Shown here: one piece after another, positions 48,753 to 60,049 of the stretch
Layout: each line of letters starts with the position of its first letter
Position numbering within the stretch: the stretch's first letter is position 1
Source: Sinohyriopsis cumingii
Taxonomy: Eukaryota > Mollusca > Bivalvia > Unionida > Unionidae
Reading direction: 5' to 3'
Assembly: GCA_028554795.2 (NCBI GenBank)
Contig: CM068831.1
Coordinates: forward strand, 59,581,180-59,645,179
Length of the DNA stretch: 64,000 nt
The notes under the pieces: model-generated
Databases searched by the model: none
The model's input: the letters and a program-made list of their open reading frames with translations, nothing else
What the model was told of the DNA's origin: nothing
Made by a program: the position numbers and the translations under genes

Positions 48753-49675
48753 GTATCCTTTGGTATTATTTGTAATTCTTCTTTGGTAAATCCGCGTTGT
48801 GGCGCTAGTGAATCTAGAAAATAAATCGCTGGCCTTCCTGATGATCTTGTTACAGCTGATATTTTATGTGTCGTAACACTCCAGTTTGGATCAGTTGCTC
48901 TTTTTCTGCCACCCTCGGCTTCTCCTTCCTTATACAAATACCTTACAATAACGCTACCTAGCACAGGTGGAATAGTAGAATCTCGCTTTAGTGGTATTTT
49001 TGTTTTTGTAATTGCAGTTGCGGGCTTCATTGATATTGTTCGTGTTACCTCATTATTTAGCGCGTTAATCACGTGAGGTAATCTTGTTACCCAATCGCGA
49101 GATCGTTTATCTTGGATAAATTCTCTCGCGTACTGATATCCGAATAATCGTTCTGCAAGAGTTTTATTGAATCTCTCAACGATAGCTTGATTGTGATGAA
49201 CACCTACAATACCGCGACGGATTTTAACATTATTCTTTTTCATCAGTGAAGTAACCGCGCCAAGAAATTCTCGACCTGGATCAACCTGGAGAAGCTTCGG
49301 CCATGTTAATGGAGATCGTGAATAGATTTCGCTAAACGCCTTAGCAATCTCTGTTGCTGTTTTATTCGATAACGGTTCCGCTTCCTTGTATCTGCTAGCA
49401 ATATCAACAACCGTCAACACGTATTTATATGTGACTCCGTCAACGGTATCGTAAGGAAGAAACATAAGATCAGCCTGATGGACTTCATTAGGTACGCTGA
49501 CAGAGAAACTCGCATATGATATTTTCTTAGGCGGAGGAAGATAAATTTGCCAGACCGCCTGCCTCGATAGCCACGATTCAGCGACAGATTGCTTTACTTT
49601 TGCTGCCTTGGCAAGTTTGGCTATTGCTGATTTTCCCTTCCAAAATCCTCGCGGAGAATAATATATTTGCTCCAT
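48725..49675 (-). CDS. Retroviral-type integrase
   Basis: 316 residues, intact. Residues 1-60 form an N-terminal helical/DNA-binding region, the rve core follows with Asp69 (EVHQADLMFLP), Asp132 (LLQVDPGREFLG) and Glu167 (AIVERFNKTL), a complete DDE triad. The C-terminal part has GSVIVRYLYKEGEAEGG and ends LDSLAPQRGFTKEELQIIPK; no chromodomain, unlike element 1. The ATG shares a base with the stop of the upstream PLA2 gene (TAATG). Presumably inserts element DNA. Confidence 0.88.
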   Translation of the reverse strand: MEQIYYSPRGFWKGKSAIAKLAKAAKVKQSVAESWLSRQAVWQIYLPPPKKISYASFSVSVPNEVHQADLMFLPYDTVDGVTYKYVLTVVDIASRYKEAEPLSNKTATEIAKAFSEIYSRSPLTWPKLLQVDPGREFLGAVTSLMKKNNVKIRRGIVGVHHNQAIVERFNKTLAERLFGYQYAREFIQDKRSRDWVTRLPHVINALNNEVTRTISMKPATAITKTKIPLKRDSTIPPVLGSVIVRYLYKEGEAEGGRKRATDPNWSVTTHKISAVTRSSGRPAIYFLDSLAPQRGFTKEELQIIPKDTQLPPSSLM

Positions 49676-50183
49676 TATAAATTACCAGCACCTAGTACTA
49701 ATTTACCTTTCATTGCTCCTTTTATCAACCAAGTTGCCAATTTCTCTTTGAAATTTTTATCAGGAATAGCATCTATTGCGTGAATTAATTTAATATCAGC
49801 GAGATGTCTTTGTTGTAAATCTCCGCTGCGATATGCAAGATCGTGATAGTAGCATGCGTTATCGATAGCGTTTACTGGATCCTCGCCAGGATTTGGTTGA
49901 TTATTATCGTTAAGTCTTATATCTAGCCTCGTGCCGGGTCCACAGTAATTATATCCTGGTAAATGTTTCTCTCCGGGATATTTCGCCCAAGGAGCTCCAG
50001 GCAGATTTGTTAAGGAGGTTGCGATGTCTCCTCCGGTTCTACTTTTTTTTTTACAAATCTAAACTTAATTGTCTTGCAAACTTCACATTCTCCCTTGATT
50101 GCATTTCTGTTGTTGCGTGTAACGACTTCGATTGGATTTATCGTAGCAGTTCGAGTGCGACACTTAACACAATATGAATCCAT
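49675..50183 (-). pseudogene. Zinc-ribbon/phospholipase A2-like virion protein, frameshift at A10
   Basis: From ATG 50,183 (MDSYCVKCRTRTATINPIEV) a zinc-ribbon with CEVCKTIKFRF reaches an A10 run (about 50,043-50,052). The current frame then stops within 12 codons. The other frame is open to 49,675 and has GAPWAKYPGEKHLPGYNYCG, followed by GPGTRLDIRL and a PLA2-type catalytic signature NAIDNACYYHDLAYRSGD (His-Asp pair). Parvovirus VP1-type PLA2 domains breach endosomes during entry, and zinc-ribbon/PLA2 proteins occur in adintoviruses. The A10 tract may be a recent mutation, a sequencing error, or a polymerase-slippage site. Confidence 0.75.
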
Positions 50184-50197
50184 AATATTCTAATAAC

Positions 50198-50848
50198 ATG
50201 AATGTAATTGATTTTTCAGCCACAAAGAAACGCGAGAAAATGAAACATATCGAGGCATTACCAAATTCGATTAGAATGATAATCATTGGACCATCTGGTT
50301 CTGGAAAGACGCAGTTGTTACTAAATTTGATAATGAGATGGCTAAAATGGGATAAGTTGTATTTGATTGCACCGTCCGTAGATGATCAACGATGTTATAA
50401 AGTACTAAAGGAATTTAGCGATAATACTGAGGATGGCACAATAGAATTTATAACGGATATTAATGAAGCTCCATCAGTGGAAAGTTTAGACGGTGATGCT
50501 AATAATCTTGTTGTTTTCGATGATGTGATGCTGGATAAGCAAACTAACCCAGCTAGGATATTCTCGCGTGGCCGACACAAGAACACCGATGTGATTTACG
50601 TGACGCAGCGATATACGCAAATTCCAAAGGTGATTAGAGATAATTGTAATATTTTATCGGTATTTAATGGCGTTGATACTCACACGCTGAGGAATATTCA
50701 TCAAACTTGGTGCAATGGCGACATGGATATAAATAAATTCAAAAATTTCTTCAGTCACGCTCAGGCAACACCGCACGGTTTTGTCACAATTAATCTTCAT
50801 GATCCACGTAGTAGATATCGTGTTGGTCTTGATCAAATTTACTCATAA
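50198..50848 (+). CDS. Genome-packaging ATPase (HerA/FtsK type)
   Basis: 216 residues, intact. Walker A GPSGSGKT at 31-38, Walker B NLVVFDDVMLDKQ with FDD at 107-109, and DVIYVTQRYTQIPKVIRDNC. The start ATG is 14 bp from the divergent PLA2-gene ATG. Close homologue of the broken 27,889-28,553 gene and more distant from the element 1 ATPase. It is the last gene before the right end of the element. Confidence 0.9.
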   Translation: MNVIDFSATKKREKMKHIEALPNSIRMIIIGPSGSGKTQLLLNLIMRWLKWDKLYLIAPSVDDQRCYKVLKEFSDNTEDGTIEFITDINEAPSVESLDGDANNLVVFDDVMLDKQTNPARIFSRGRHKNTDVIYVTQRYTQIPKVIRDNCNILSVFNGVDTHTLRNIHQTWCNGDMDINKFKNFFSHAQATPHGFVTINLHDPRSRYRVGLDQIYS

Positions 50849-50890
50849 AATTGCAGCCCAAATTTGCAATCACAAATAAATTTTACAATA

Positions 50891-50947
50891 TCCCCCCCAA
50901 AAAATGCTGCTATTTTTTTTATGCCCGAAAATGCAATTTTGGGGGAG
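50891..50947. repeat. Imperfect inverted repeat near the element 2b end
   Basis: CCCCCCCAAAAAATGC and GCAATTTTGGGGGAG form an imperfect stem with about a 25-nt loop. Its place just beyond the last gene suggests a terminal structure, but no matching end was found at 27.4 kb. Confidence 0.35.
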
Positions 50948-51069
50948 ATTTTGCGGATTATTTTTCGTAGGAGGTTTTATTTTTGAATTCTGAGGCTTCT
51001 ACGGAGAAATGTTTGGTGGGAGGCTTAAATTTATCTGAGCCACCTGGTCTGTACGCCTTCCCTGCTGCT

Positions 51070-51080
<11 letters not shown>

Positions 51081-51116
<36 letters not shown>
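51081..51116. repeat. (TG)n microsatellite
   Basis: Pure TG run of about 36 bp. Confidence 0.95.
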
Positions 51117-51119
<3 letters not shown>

Positions 51120-51699
51120 ATAACGTTATATATTTCACATGAAGACTAGAGTAATATTTTCATCCTTCCTCTTTTTGCACATTGCTGACGACCAAGACAA
51201 GTGTGCATTTTATTTTATTTTTTTATAGAGTATATAACCATGTTACATGAGTAAACAGAGTGTCACAATCACTCTCTGCGTCCATTGTCCCAAGATCTTT
51301 CAGCATAATCCAAGCAATTCAAATAATAAAAATCCAAATTCAGTCCTGAATGTAAATATCATTATTCACATCAATTGCGCTCAGCAAAGTTAAACAAAAC
51401 TGTGTGCAAGTTAGCCAAAATGTACTTACTACGGAATTGAGTCATTTTGAGTCACAAATCCTCATACAAACCGAATAAGCAATAGATGTAAATAATTAAC
51501 ACAGATCAGGCCTGAATGTTAAACGCCCAGGGTTAAAAACTCCACCACCAAAAAGGCGAACACTTCATAAATGTATCCTTATTATCGTCAAAGAATGCAT
51601 TCACAGCTTTGCCGCCCAATTTGGCGAGATACTCAGAGCCAATAAACCCACGTCTTGACTCAATGTGAACCTCCAAGAGTTTACTATATAGTGCCGAGT

Positions 51700-51701
<2 letters not shown>

Positions 51702-51757
<56 letters not shown>

Positions 51758-51777
51758 TAGATAGATAGATAGATAGG

Positions 51778-51812
<35 letters not shown>

Positions 51813-51813
51813 G

Positions 51814-51842
<29 letters not shown>
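51702..51842. repeat. (TA)n and (GATA)n compound microsatellite
   Basis: TA run (51,702-51,755) continuing into GATA tetranucleotides with occasional GGTA variants. Confidence 0.95.
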
Positions 51843-51845
<3 letters not shown>

Positions 51846-51911
51846 CCCTTAATCCATGTCTTCTAAATAACTTAAACATGATGCAGAATTTCATCGAAAT
51901 CCTCTCTGCTT

Positions 51912-51912
<1 letters not shown>

Positions 51913-51970
<58 letters not shown>
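51913..51970. repeat. (CT)n microsatellite
   Basis: CT run with one interruption, adjoining the SINE. Confidence 0.95.
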
Positions 51971-52278
51971 CCCCGACCTCTCCGGTGGCCTAGTGGTTAA
52001 AGCGTCCGCCGCCGATGCGGGAGGTCGTGGGTTCTGTCCCCGGCCGAGTCATACCAAGGACTTACAAAAATGGTACTAACAGCTGCCTCGCTTGGCACTC
52101 AGCATTAAGAGGTTAGTGTTAGGACTGGTCGGCCTGGTGTCATGGTAATGTTGCTGGGTGAGACATCATGCTACATATCTGTAACATGATGCCCTAATGC
52201 TAGGCATCACTATAAACTGCCACATTGCAGACATCGCAGCGATATGACTGAATTTTTTTTTAAAGCTACGTTAAAAAT

Positions 52279-52320
<42 letters not shown>
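51971..52320 (+). repeat. tRNA-derived SINE ending in (CT)n
   Basis: Head GTGGCCTAGTGGTTAAAGCG (A box) and GGTCGTGGGTTCTGTCC (B box) are spaced as in a tRNA, followed by a body of about 230 bp containing CACTCAGCATTAAGAGG and CTAATGCTAGGCATCAC. The unit is bordered by CT tracts on both sides, so the (CT)n may be its tail or the insertion target. Pol III promoter; no protein. Confidence 0.72.
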
Positions 52321-52322
<2 letters not shown>

Positions 52323-55300
52323 ACCGTGGAGTCTTTTCGACTGTGTCATATGTCGATGTCACAAGACCTATGACTTATGCCATAATGTAATCACTCGAAG
52401 CGACGGGAAGGTTAAACTTAGAAATGGAGATATAAACATTTGTATGGTTGTGGTTGGTAGCAATGCTAATTAAATCATCATCTTAGATGAAACTGAAATA
52501 CATCTAAATGTTTGAATTACCTCTCGCTGGTTCCTCATTACCCTTAGTTTCTATTTCAAACTTGTTTCACTATGCTAGCCAGTAAGTGAAAGCCATATAG
52601 TTCAATTTTTCACGTATATTTAACCATGCTGTTTCGTATTGCTCTACTTTCTTCATTTAAACCAACTTTTTTTTGTTTAAATTGTGAGCGTATCTTATAT
52701 CTGCACACAAATTATTAGCTTACTGGAACATGAAAATTTTGCAAAATCAATATAACTTAATAGTATTTAAAATAACTTGACGGGGCATATATTATTGGAA
52801 TTTAGCAGCTCAAACTATTAGTGTTAGTAAAAGCAGGCTATATGTCTACCTTGAAATGTGAAATTATTCGTCTAAAATATGCACTGGCCTTACCTGATAG
52901 ATAGATGGATAGATAGATAATGTTTTGTTGGGTCGTAATCGACTCTTTGTTGTTGAAGATACGATTAGCATGATTACACTAGGTATCTGCCTTGTGCTCT
53001 TTGTCTCATTGATTTTCCTTGTCATATTTTACCGTGGTCAATTTCCAGAGCATATTAGCTACAAACTCTTTACTGAATGAAATATAAATATCATATGTAT
53101 GTGGTTTTATTTGAGCTAGCTGAAGAATACATTTTTATCAAACTCATTTCACAGACGAAGGTGGGTTTTTTTATTTCTTAATCTTAATGCGCCTACCAAG
53201 TTAGAAATTTATCCGTGTGGCGATCACCGCCTCTACTCCCCGCCCCATCACCCAATCCACCCTGTTTCAATGGACTTGTCAGTAGCCAGTGACGAATATG
53301 AATAATTTGGCTGTTGAAGATTATCGATTACGTTTTCAGCATCAGGAGCCTCACAATTATGATCTATTGCTTCCATTACTTTTACTGTATACAGCTGACC
53401 TGTCCATCTTGATCCACTTCCAGTCAGAGGATACATGTATAAGCAAGAGGCATGTAGGTTTCAGCCTAGTCCGATAAATCAACCCCATAAATCTGTGTGG
53501 ATACTGATGGACGATGTTGTGGGTCTGGTGACACCTGTTCATTAAAATATGTAGTTCTGCTGCATGTAAGTCATTCCGGAACATTCCCGCGTACACTTTA
53601 GACACATAACGGTAATTGGTAACAGCCATATCAAGCGCGAAATTCAAAATGGCCACAGGACAGATGATTGTGCTATTCCGGGTGGATTTACAAGTCACCA
53701 AACATATGCTCTGCTTAGGAAATATAAATTACATATCACCAAAAGAATCCTTCAGCCGACGGTAGCTGCACAGCCACGAGAAATACTGGTAAGTTATAAA
53801 ATATACATCGATCTGTGCAGCCAAATTTGGTGCAGATAATTGCAGCTTTCAATGAATGCGTGATATCAGCCCCTCGCCCGAAAATCGATATCATCACGGG
53901 TGAAGGGCTGATTTATCGGCCTAGTTTCAGCCCTCCCTCAGGTTAACCGCCGGTGATGTCCCGCCTGCCGAGTGCTGTCGAGTACCTTGAAGTCCTACGT
54001 AATCAATGTGTTGTCTGTCTGGATAGAAAGACAACTCAGTCCTCTCAAGTTCTACATACAGCGAAAGTATTCCAGATTTATATTACCAATATTTGTTTTT
54101 ATTTCTTACACTGGACGAGCTTAATTAGATATCGTTCCTTAATCATAACTAATAATAAATGCATAAAACAGCATTTAAGGTTACAGAGTACAGACGCCGT
54201 GGCACACATAATTGCAAAATAAATTATCCATGAAAGAACCTCTAATACTAGTCCATTTAACGGTCTTTCTTAAGTTTGGATCATATTTTTACAAATGAAT
54301 TATATATCCTAGACTCGGACAGGATCCAAGCACAGGCCGCAGCTTGTAAAGCAGCATTAGTGGCAGGAAGCCTATACGGCAGCTATTTAGTCATACAGCT
54401 AATTACATTAATTGATAGTACTCGTTAAAGCTCATAAATTAACCATATCAAATTTAAGATTATTTGTGGGGAGGCAATTAAACTGAGTCGATATACGTTT
54501 ACGACATGCATAATTTTATCTCAAGAACGAGATCAGTCCATTCATTACGATAGCAATGATAAATCGTGTAAAAGGATTTCGAAATGCAGTTAATAGCTAT
54601 TTAAGCCATACATATGTAGAAAGAAGATTACCCATGTATATGACGAGGCTGTGCGATCAGCAAATCCTAGGGAGAAAAAAGCTTGTATCTGGTGATGCTG
54701 GTAGCGTACATGTACTCTTCTTATTAACATTCTTTATGTGGTCAGTGCCGGTCAAGTGATCACTGCCGTATCTTTCCTATCAATACATATATAACATACA
54801 TACATACATATGGAGTACCAAATAACATAAAGACAAACAGATGATTTGGACAATTACGTTTTCTTAAATAATGCGTTGTTTTGTCTCTATGTTTTAATGG
54901 TTCCGCTACGCGATAGGCATAAAGTGGATGCACAAAGACGTAGATAAGTAATAAGTTGGATATCATCCAGTCAATCATCACTCATTTCCGGTTGTGATAA
55001 TACAGTCTTTATTTTTTACTTTTGTTCTCGTTTCAGACAGATTGCAAAAATGTTTTCATAAAGAAGGAGTAATTAAACAGTTCTTGTCGTCTTCGAGTTA
55101 GACTGAATATAATTCATTAATCATGACCCTTCTTCAGCAACATGTCACATAGACACAAGTCGTTCAAGTTTTATTGTTGTAATATATGCAGGACACTAAC
55201 CAATCAAGAATTTGTGACAAAAGCAACGGTAATATTTATTTATTTATTTTATCTTTTGTAGTTAAATCGAGTGCCGCATAAAAAATCTTCTAAAAATGCG

Positions 55301-56548
55301 TCCAACTAAAATGCCTACATCATCGTCTTTTTTTTTTGTTGTTGTTGTTGTTGTTGTTTTTTCGTTTTTAATTTCCGAATTCTCCGGTCTCGAGATTTCC
55401 ACCAAATGATCGTTCTTCACGGACTACTGTTACCGTTTAGACAGTCGTGAGGCCGCAGATAACTCTCAACTGTTAACAAGCCGATTTTGGCTTGCAAATT
55501 TAGGTCACGTGGTACGTACCGTACCAAAGTTTGCGACGCGTACTAAAGTTCAAAAACTGAGTTATCTGGGTTAGGCCATACTCCTGACCGTGGTTTAATA
55601 TCAGTGCGACACCGGTAAAATTATACCTAGACGTTTAGACTACATTGTGTACAATATTTTGTCTACAAAGTTTTTAGTTCAGAATGGGAAGATTTGCCAA
55701 AGTACCTTTCAGGACAATATCAGAAATTATTTACGTAGAGTGATGGAACACATCGCTGCTGATGTGACAAAGTCTCACTGGGCATTGCGTCACAATATAC
55801 CAATGACGTCACAATGATGAACCTCTGACCTTCCAAACATTGTTTGGTTCTTTTCCCCTGGATTTAGTTTATAGTTCAATCTGCGACGATATTTGTACTG
55901 TACGATCCAGTCGATGTGTCAATGTACTGAGGTTTAGATGACTCTGGAATAAAAACATAACTGCATCTAAAAGAGTATGACATGTAAGGAGTATGCTTTA
56001 ACGCTAACAGAATAATTCGCCAGATGTTAAATTCAGAATGATAAAATTAAAGAAGGCAGAGAAGACCTATTTTTCGTAAGATTTATAATGTATTCTTGGT
56101 ATTCAGTGCAGAAATTTTGAATTCACACAACGATAAGACACCCCCTTTTCACTGTCGAGGAATGCACACGTACCCCTTGCGAAATATTTCTATTCTGTCA
56201 CGCACCTGTTTTTATTGTTCATGTGTTTTCCTACATTGCATGGAAAATCTCGCAGTAAGTATTCTCAGTATGTCAGTTAATAACCAATCAAAATTCACAT
56301 AACATAAGCAGAGTTAACTTGTTACTTTTTTCGTCGTTCTACGGGTGGAGGGGGAACGGTTTAAGGGGGACGGTTGGACGAATGGGATATATGACTATTA
56401 TTTATTATGCAATCGGGCGGGGGATCTCAGGTACGTTACAATGTAACATTCGTGTATATTATGACGTATGTTTACTTTCTACGGAATAACATCATCGGCC
56501 GTGTACTATACAACCTATCGCAAATAATCCTAGAAGTTGTCCGACATA
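52321..56548. other. Host DNA without a recognised gene
   Basis: AT-rich, short accidental frames only. Notable small items: a GATA cluster near 52,895, a hairpin TCAGCCC...GGGCTGA at 53,867-53,912, and (GTT)n near 55,335. Confidence 0.5.
53867..53912. repeat. Inverted repeat hairpin
   Basis: TCAGCCCCTCGCCCG and CGGGTGAAGGGCTGA pair over 15 bp with two mismatches around a 16-bp loop. Could be a fragment of a foldback transposon. Confidence 0.5.
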
Positions 56549-56890
56549 AGTAGTAAATGGGGATACCCTAGCGACAATGGGAATTAGCATTACAGAGACC
56601 CCTGGGACACTCTGGCGACAATGGAAAATTAACATGGAGAAAAATCGTGGGACACTCTGGCGACAAGGGAAATTAACATGGGAAATAGATTTTGGGACTG
56701 TTGAGCGACAAGGGGAAATTAACATGGGAAATAAATTTTGGGACTGTTGAGCGACAAGGGGAATTGAACATGGGAATAAATCGTGGGACTGTCTAGCGTC
56801 AAGGGGAATTTAATATATGGAAATTGAACATGGTGGGTCTGTATAGCGTCAAGGGGAATTGAACATGGTGCGATTGTCTAGGGACAATGA
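56549..56890 (+). repeat. Terminal repeat of element 3 with tandem 45-60-bp units
   Basis: Starts AGTAGTAAATGGGG and includes GACAATGGGAATTAGCATTA, matching the reverse complement of 18,721-18,866. It then has six or seven degenerate units of GGAAATTAACATGGGAAATA with GGGACTGT(T/C)(G/T)AGCG. The array is longer than in element 1. Confidence 0.7.
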
Positions 56891-57559
56891 TGGTAGAGGG
56901 TCAAACACAACAGAGACAGAAACATACATACACTAGTACAAGCGTGAGATTTATATATAAAGCATTACCAAGACCTGAAATCTTGCTGGGGTGTTCAAAA
57001 ATTTGCATAATTGTAATGATGCTATAAATAGCTATAATCAAGGAAATGCTCAACGACAAAATGGATGTGACTAAAAGTAACGTTAAAATGACGAAATTGT
57101 CCCAGAATTTAAAGGAAAATAAACATATCCCCGAAAATTAAGTTACAATGGTTTAGACTAAAATGGATAAAATTAGTAACTACTTACAATATCAACTTCT
57201 GTGACGATCGTGGATAAATACCTATGTATCTATAATCAGCTGAAATTCCTATGAAATCCCACTATCTATTTATAGCTCCAACTTGTGGGTTTTTCCTTTG
57301 GAAAATCCCACTATCTTTTTATAGCCTCAGCTTGAGTGACGTTCCTGTTTATGAATTCTAGTATATATGTATAGCTACAAAATGTGGAAATCCCCAAATC
57401 GATCTTTATAGTCTCAAAATTTCCAGCGTCAGTGACGTCACTGTACTGAAAACTAGGGGATAAATGGCAACAGTGTTGCAAGTGGCTGACCTGAATACGC
57501 GCTACTGTAGGTAGGTAGGTAGAGTGTATCTGATAGGGATAAAGTGAGTTTTATAGGGA

Positions 57560-57612
57560 CAAACAGAGACCAATACACACACACACACACACACACAACA
57601 TACGCGCGCAGA

Positions 57613-57651
<39 letters not shown>

Positions 57652-57752
57652 GGAAGAGGAAGAAACAAACCCCAAATATACTATCCACACTCGGGAGGAA
57701 GAAAAAAAAACAACCAAATATACGATATACACAACGTACGCGAACAAACAAA

Positions 57753-57795
<43 letters not shown>

Positions 57796-58477
57796 GGAAG
57801 AGGAAAAAACAAACCCCAAATATACTATCCACACTCCGGAGGAAGAAAAAAAAACAACCAAATATACGATCTACACAACGTACGCGAACACACACACATA
57901 CACACACACACACACACACACAGAGGGAAGAGGAAAAAACAAACCCCAAATATACTATCAACACAGAAGGGAGATAATACAAACCCCAAATAAACTATCC
58001 ACACGAACGTACGCGAACGCATACAAACCCCAAATATACTATCAACACAGAAGGGAGATAATACAAACCCCAAATAACCTATCCACACAAACGTACGCGA
58101 ACGCATACAAACCCGAAATATACTATCAACACAGAAGGGAGATAATACAAACCCCAAAACAACTATCCACACAAACGTACGCGAACGCATACAAACCCGA
58201 AATATACTATCAACACAGAAGGGAGATAATACAAACCCCAAATAAACTATCCACACAAACGTACGCGAACGCATACAAACCCCAAATATACTATCAACAC
58301 AGAAGGAGATAATACAAACCCCAAATAAACTATCCACACAAACGTACGCGAACGCATACAAACCCAAAACATACTATCCACACAACGTCGCTAACGCATA
58401 CAAACTCCAAATATGCTATCCACACTCGGGAGGAAGAAAAAAAACCAACCAAATATACGATCTACACAACGTACGCG

Positions 58478-58528
<51 letters not shown>

Positions 58529-58970
58529 GGAAGAGGAAAAAACAAACCCCAAATATACTATCAACACAGGAGGGAGATAATACAAACCCCAAATAAACTA
58601 TCCACACAAACGTACGCGAACGCATACAAACCCCAAATACACTATCAACGCAGAAGGGAGATAATACAAACCCCAAATAAACTATCCACACAAACGTACG
58701 CGAACGCATACAAACCCCAAATACACTATCAACACAGAAGGGAGATAATACAATCCCCAAATAAACTATCCACACAAACGTACGCGAACGCATACAAACC
58801 CCAAATATACTATCCACACAGCGTCGCTAACGCATACAAACCGCAAATATACTATCCACACTCGGGAGGAAGAAGAAGAAAAACAACCAAATATGCGATC
58901 TACACAACGTACGCGAACACACACACACACACACACACACGCACACCACAGAGGGAAGAAGAAGAAAACC
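57560..58970. repeat. CA-rich minisatellite, units of about 85-100 bp
   Basis: Repeated units combine CACAGAAGGGAGATAATAC, AACCCCAAATAAACTATCC and AACGTACGCGAACGCATAC, with four longer units holding (CA)n tracts and GGGAGGAAGAAAAA. Long apparent reading frames on both strands are a by-product of the repeats. The ACTATCCACA phrase also occurs at about 970 in element 1. Confidence 0.88.
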
Positions 58971-59278
58971 ATTATACACTATCCACACGCAGTGAAGAAA
59001 TAACCCTTTATATATATACTATCAACAGAGAGTGAAGAAAATAACACATTATATTCCATCAACACAGAGTGAAGAAGAAAAAGTTTTTGAAAGCACCTAA
59101 GCCCTCACCTGCAATGACCAACTCTGCCAAACACCTACACCCCACCCACCCCCACTCCCAACACTACAAAACCCATTTAACCCGTTATTTTATGGCATCA
59201 GTATGTGATTTAGGAAACATCAAGACACAAAATGATGGACGAATAGACTGACTATTGTTTACGGACTTGCATGCCTAA

Positions 59279-59375
59279 AGAGCGTGCGTGAAGGAAAACA
59301 TCCTTCCATTTCAATTCTAACTAAAACATGATCCAGAGGGATAGAGAGAGGTGAAAGAGCACAATTTCATAAAGT
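59279..59375 (-). promoter_or_regulatory. Shared upstream motif, element 3 copy
   Basis: Minus strand has GATGTTTTCCTTCACGCACG at 59,303-59,284. Similarity to 1614-1710 extends through an AGAGGGATAGAGAGAGGT phrase. A relic of the promoter region of a lost accessory gene to its left. Confidence 0.45.
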
Positions 59376-59511
59376 GTGAGTAAAAACAAAACACGCCATC
59401 CTTATTATACACTGTCAAGACCAAGAGACACTTACGTTTTCTTTCTGGTCTATTCTCTTTTAGAAGGTAGTATGAAATTTCACATCAGGGCCAACGCATC
59501 GGCTCACATTG

Positions 59512-59908
59512 TCAATTTTTCCATTTCCATGTTTTTACTGGCACAAGTTCTTCATCATCTTGAATTTCTTCTTCTTCTGAATCCCTCTTCTCTGTTTCGT
59601 CTTGTTTTTGTTTCTTCTCTTTTCTCGTAGGGCACTCTGAATTCCAGTGTCCTTTCTCCTGACAACGATATGAGGTATCTTGACTTTTGTCTCTCTTTCT
59701 TAGACGAAGCAGGTATTCTGGAGACAAATACCCATTTACCTTTGCAGATATAGCAAACTTCATTAGCACTTACACACTTTCGTATGACTCTCATCAAATC
59801 AACGACCAAAAGAGTAAGTTTTGTTGCCACTTTCGCATGTGAATTATGCTTTCGTATGACTTTTAGCAAATATTTGACCAGCAGGTCGATCTGTGCTGAC
59901 TCTTCCAT
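59512..59908 (-). pseudogene. CCHC zinc-knuckle protein, frameshifted
   Basis: ATG 59,908 (MEESAQIDLLVKYLLKVIRK) aligns with MEETTQIERFIRALREVIRK of the 16,841 gene. VCYICKGKW is the first knuckle remnant; a frameshift near 59,690 leads to DKSQDTSYRCQEKGHWNSECP, where the first Cys has become Ser, and an acidic tail ending at 59,512. The TATA box (GTATATAAGG at 59,958-59,970) and leader are conserved with element 1. Non-functional in current form. Confidence 0.62.
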
Positions 59909-60049
59909 CTTCTTGATCGTTTGAGAGCGGAATGAATACTCTGACGCTAAGACACTCTCCTTATATACATGGACCTGCTGCGTATGAAACCTAGTCAAAT
60001 GTAATTTTGCAATAAGATGAAACGATTTCATTGAGGAAGTAAAAAGCAA

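Larger units (their letters stand above)
37090..50950. mobile_element. Element 2b: nearly intact Polinton-like virus with PolB-helicase
   Basis: A capsid operon (plus strand) and a replication/integration module, almost all frames open. The left end is lost in the gap; the right end lies just beyond the ATPase, near the imperfect inverted repeat at 50,891-50,947. Confidence 0.87.

Noticed and set aside
27400..50950. A single virus genome with very long terminal inverted repeats
   Set aside because: The two arms differ strongly in protein sequence and gene content (HNH domain, extra genes), and the join is an assembly gap.
53289..54222. Host protein-coding exons
   Set aside because: Short frames on both strands without recognisable domains, splice context or consistent composition.
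57453..58972. Long reading frames on both strands (Thr/His-rich and Cys/Val-rich)
   Set aside because: Produced by CA-rich tandem repeats; no promoter or conserved sequence.
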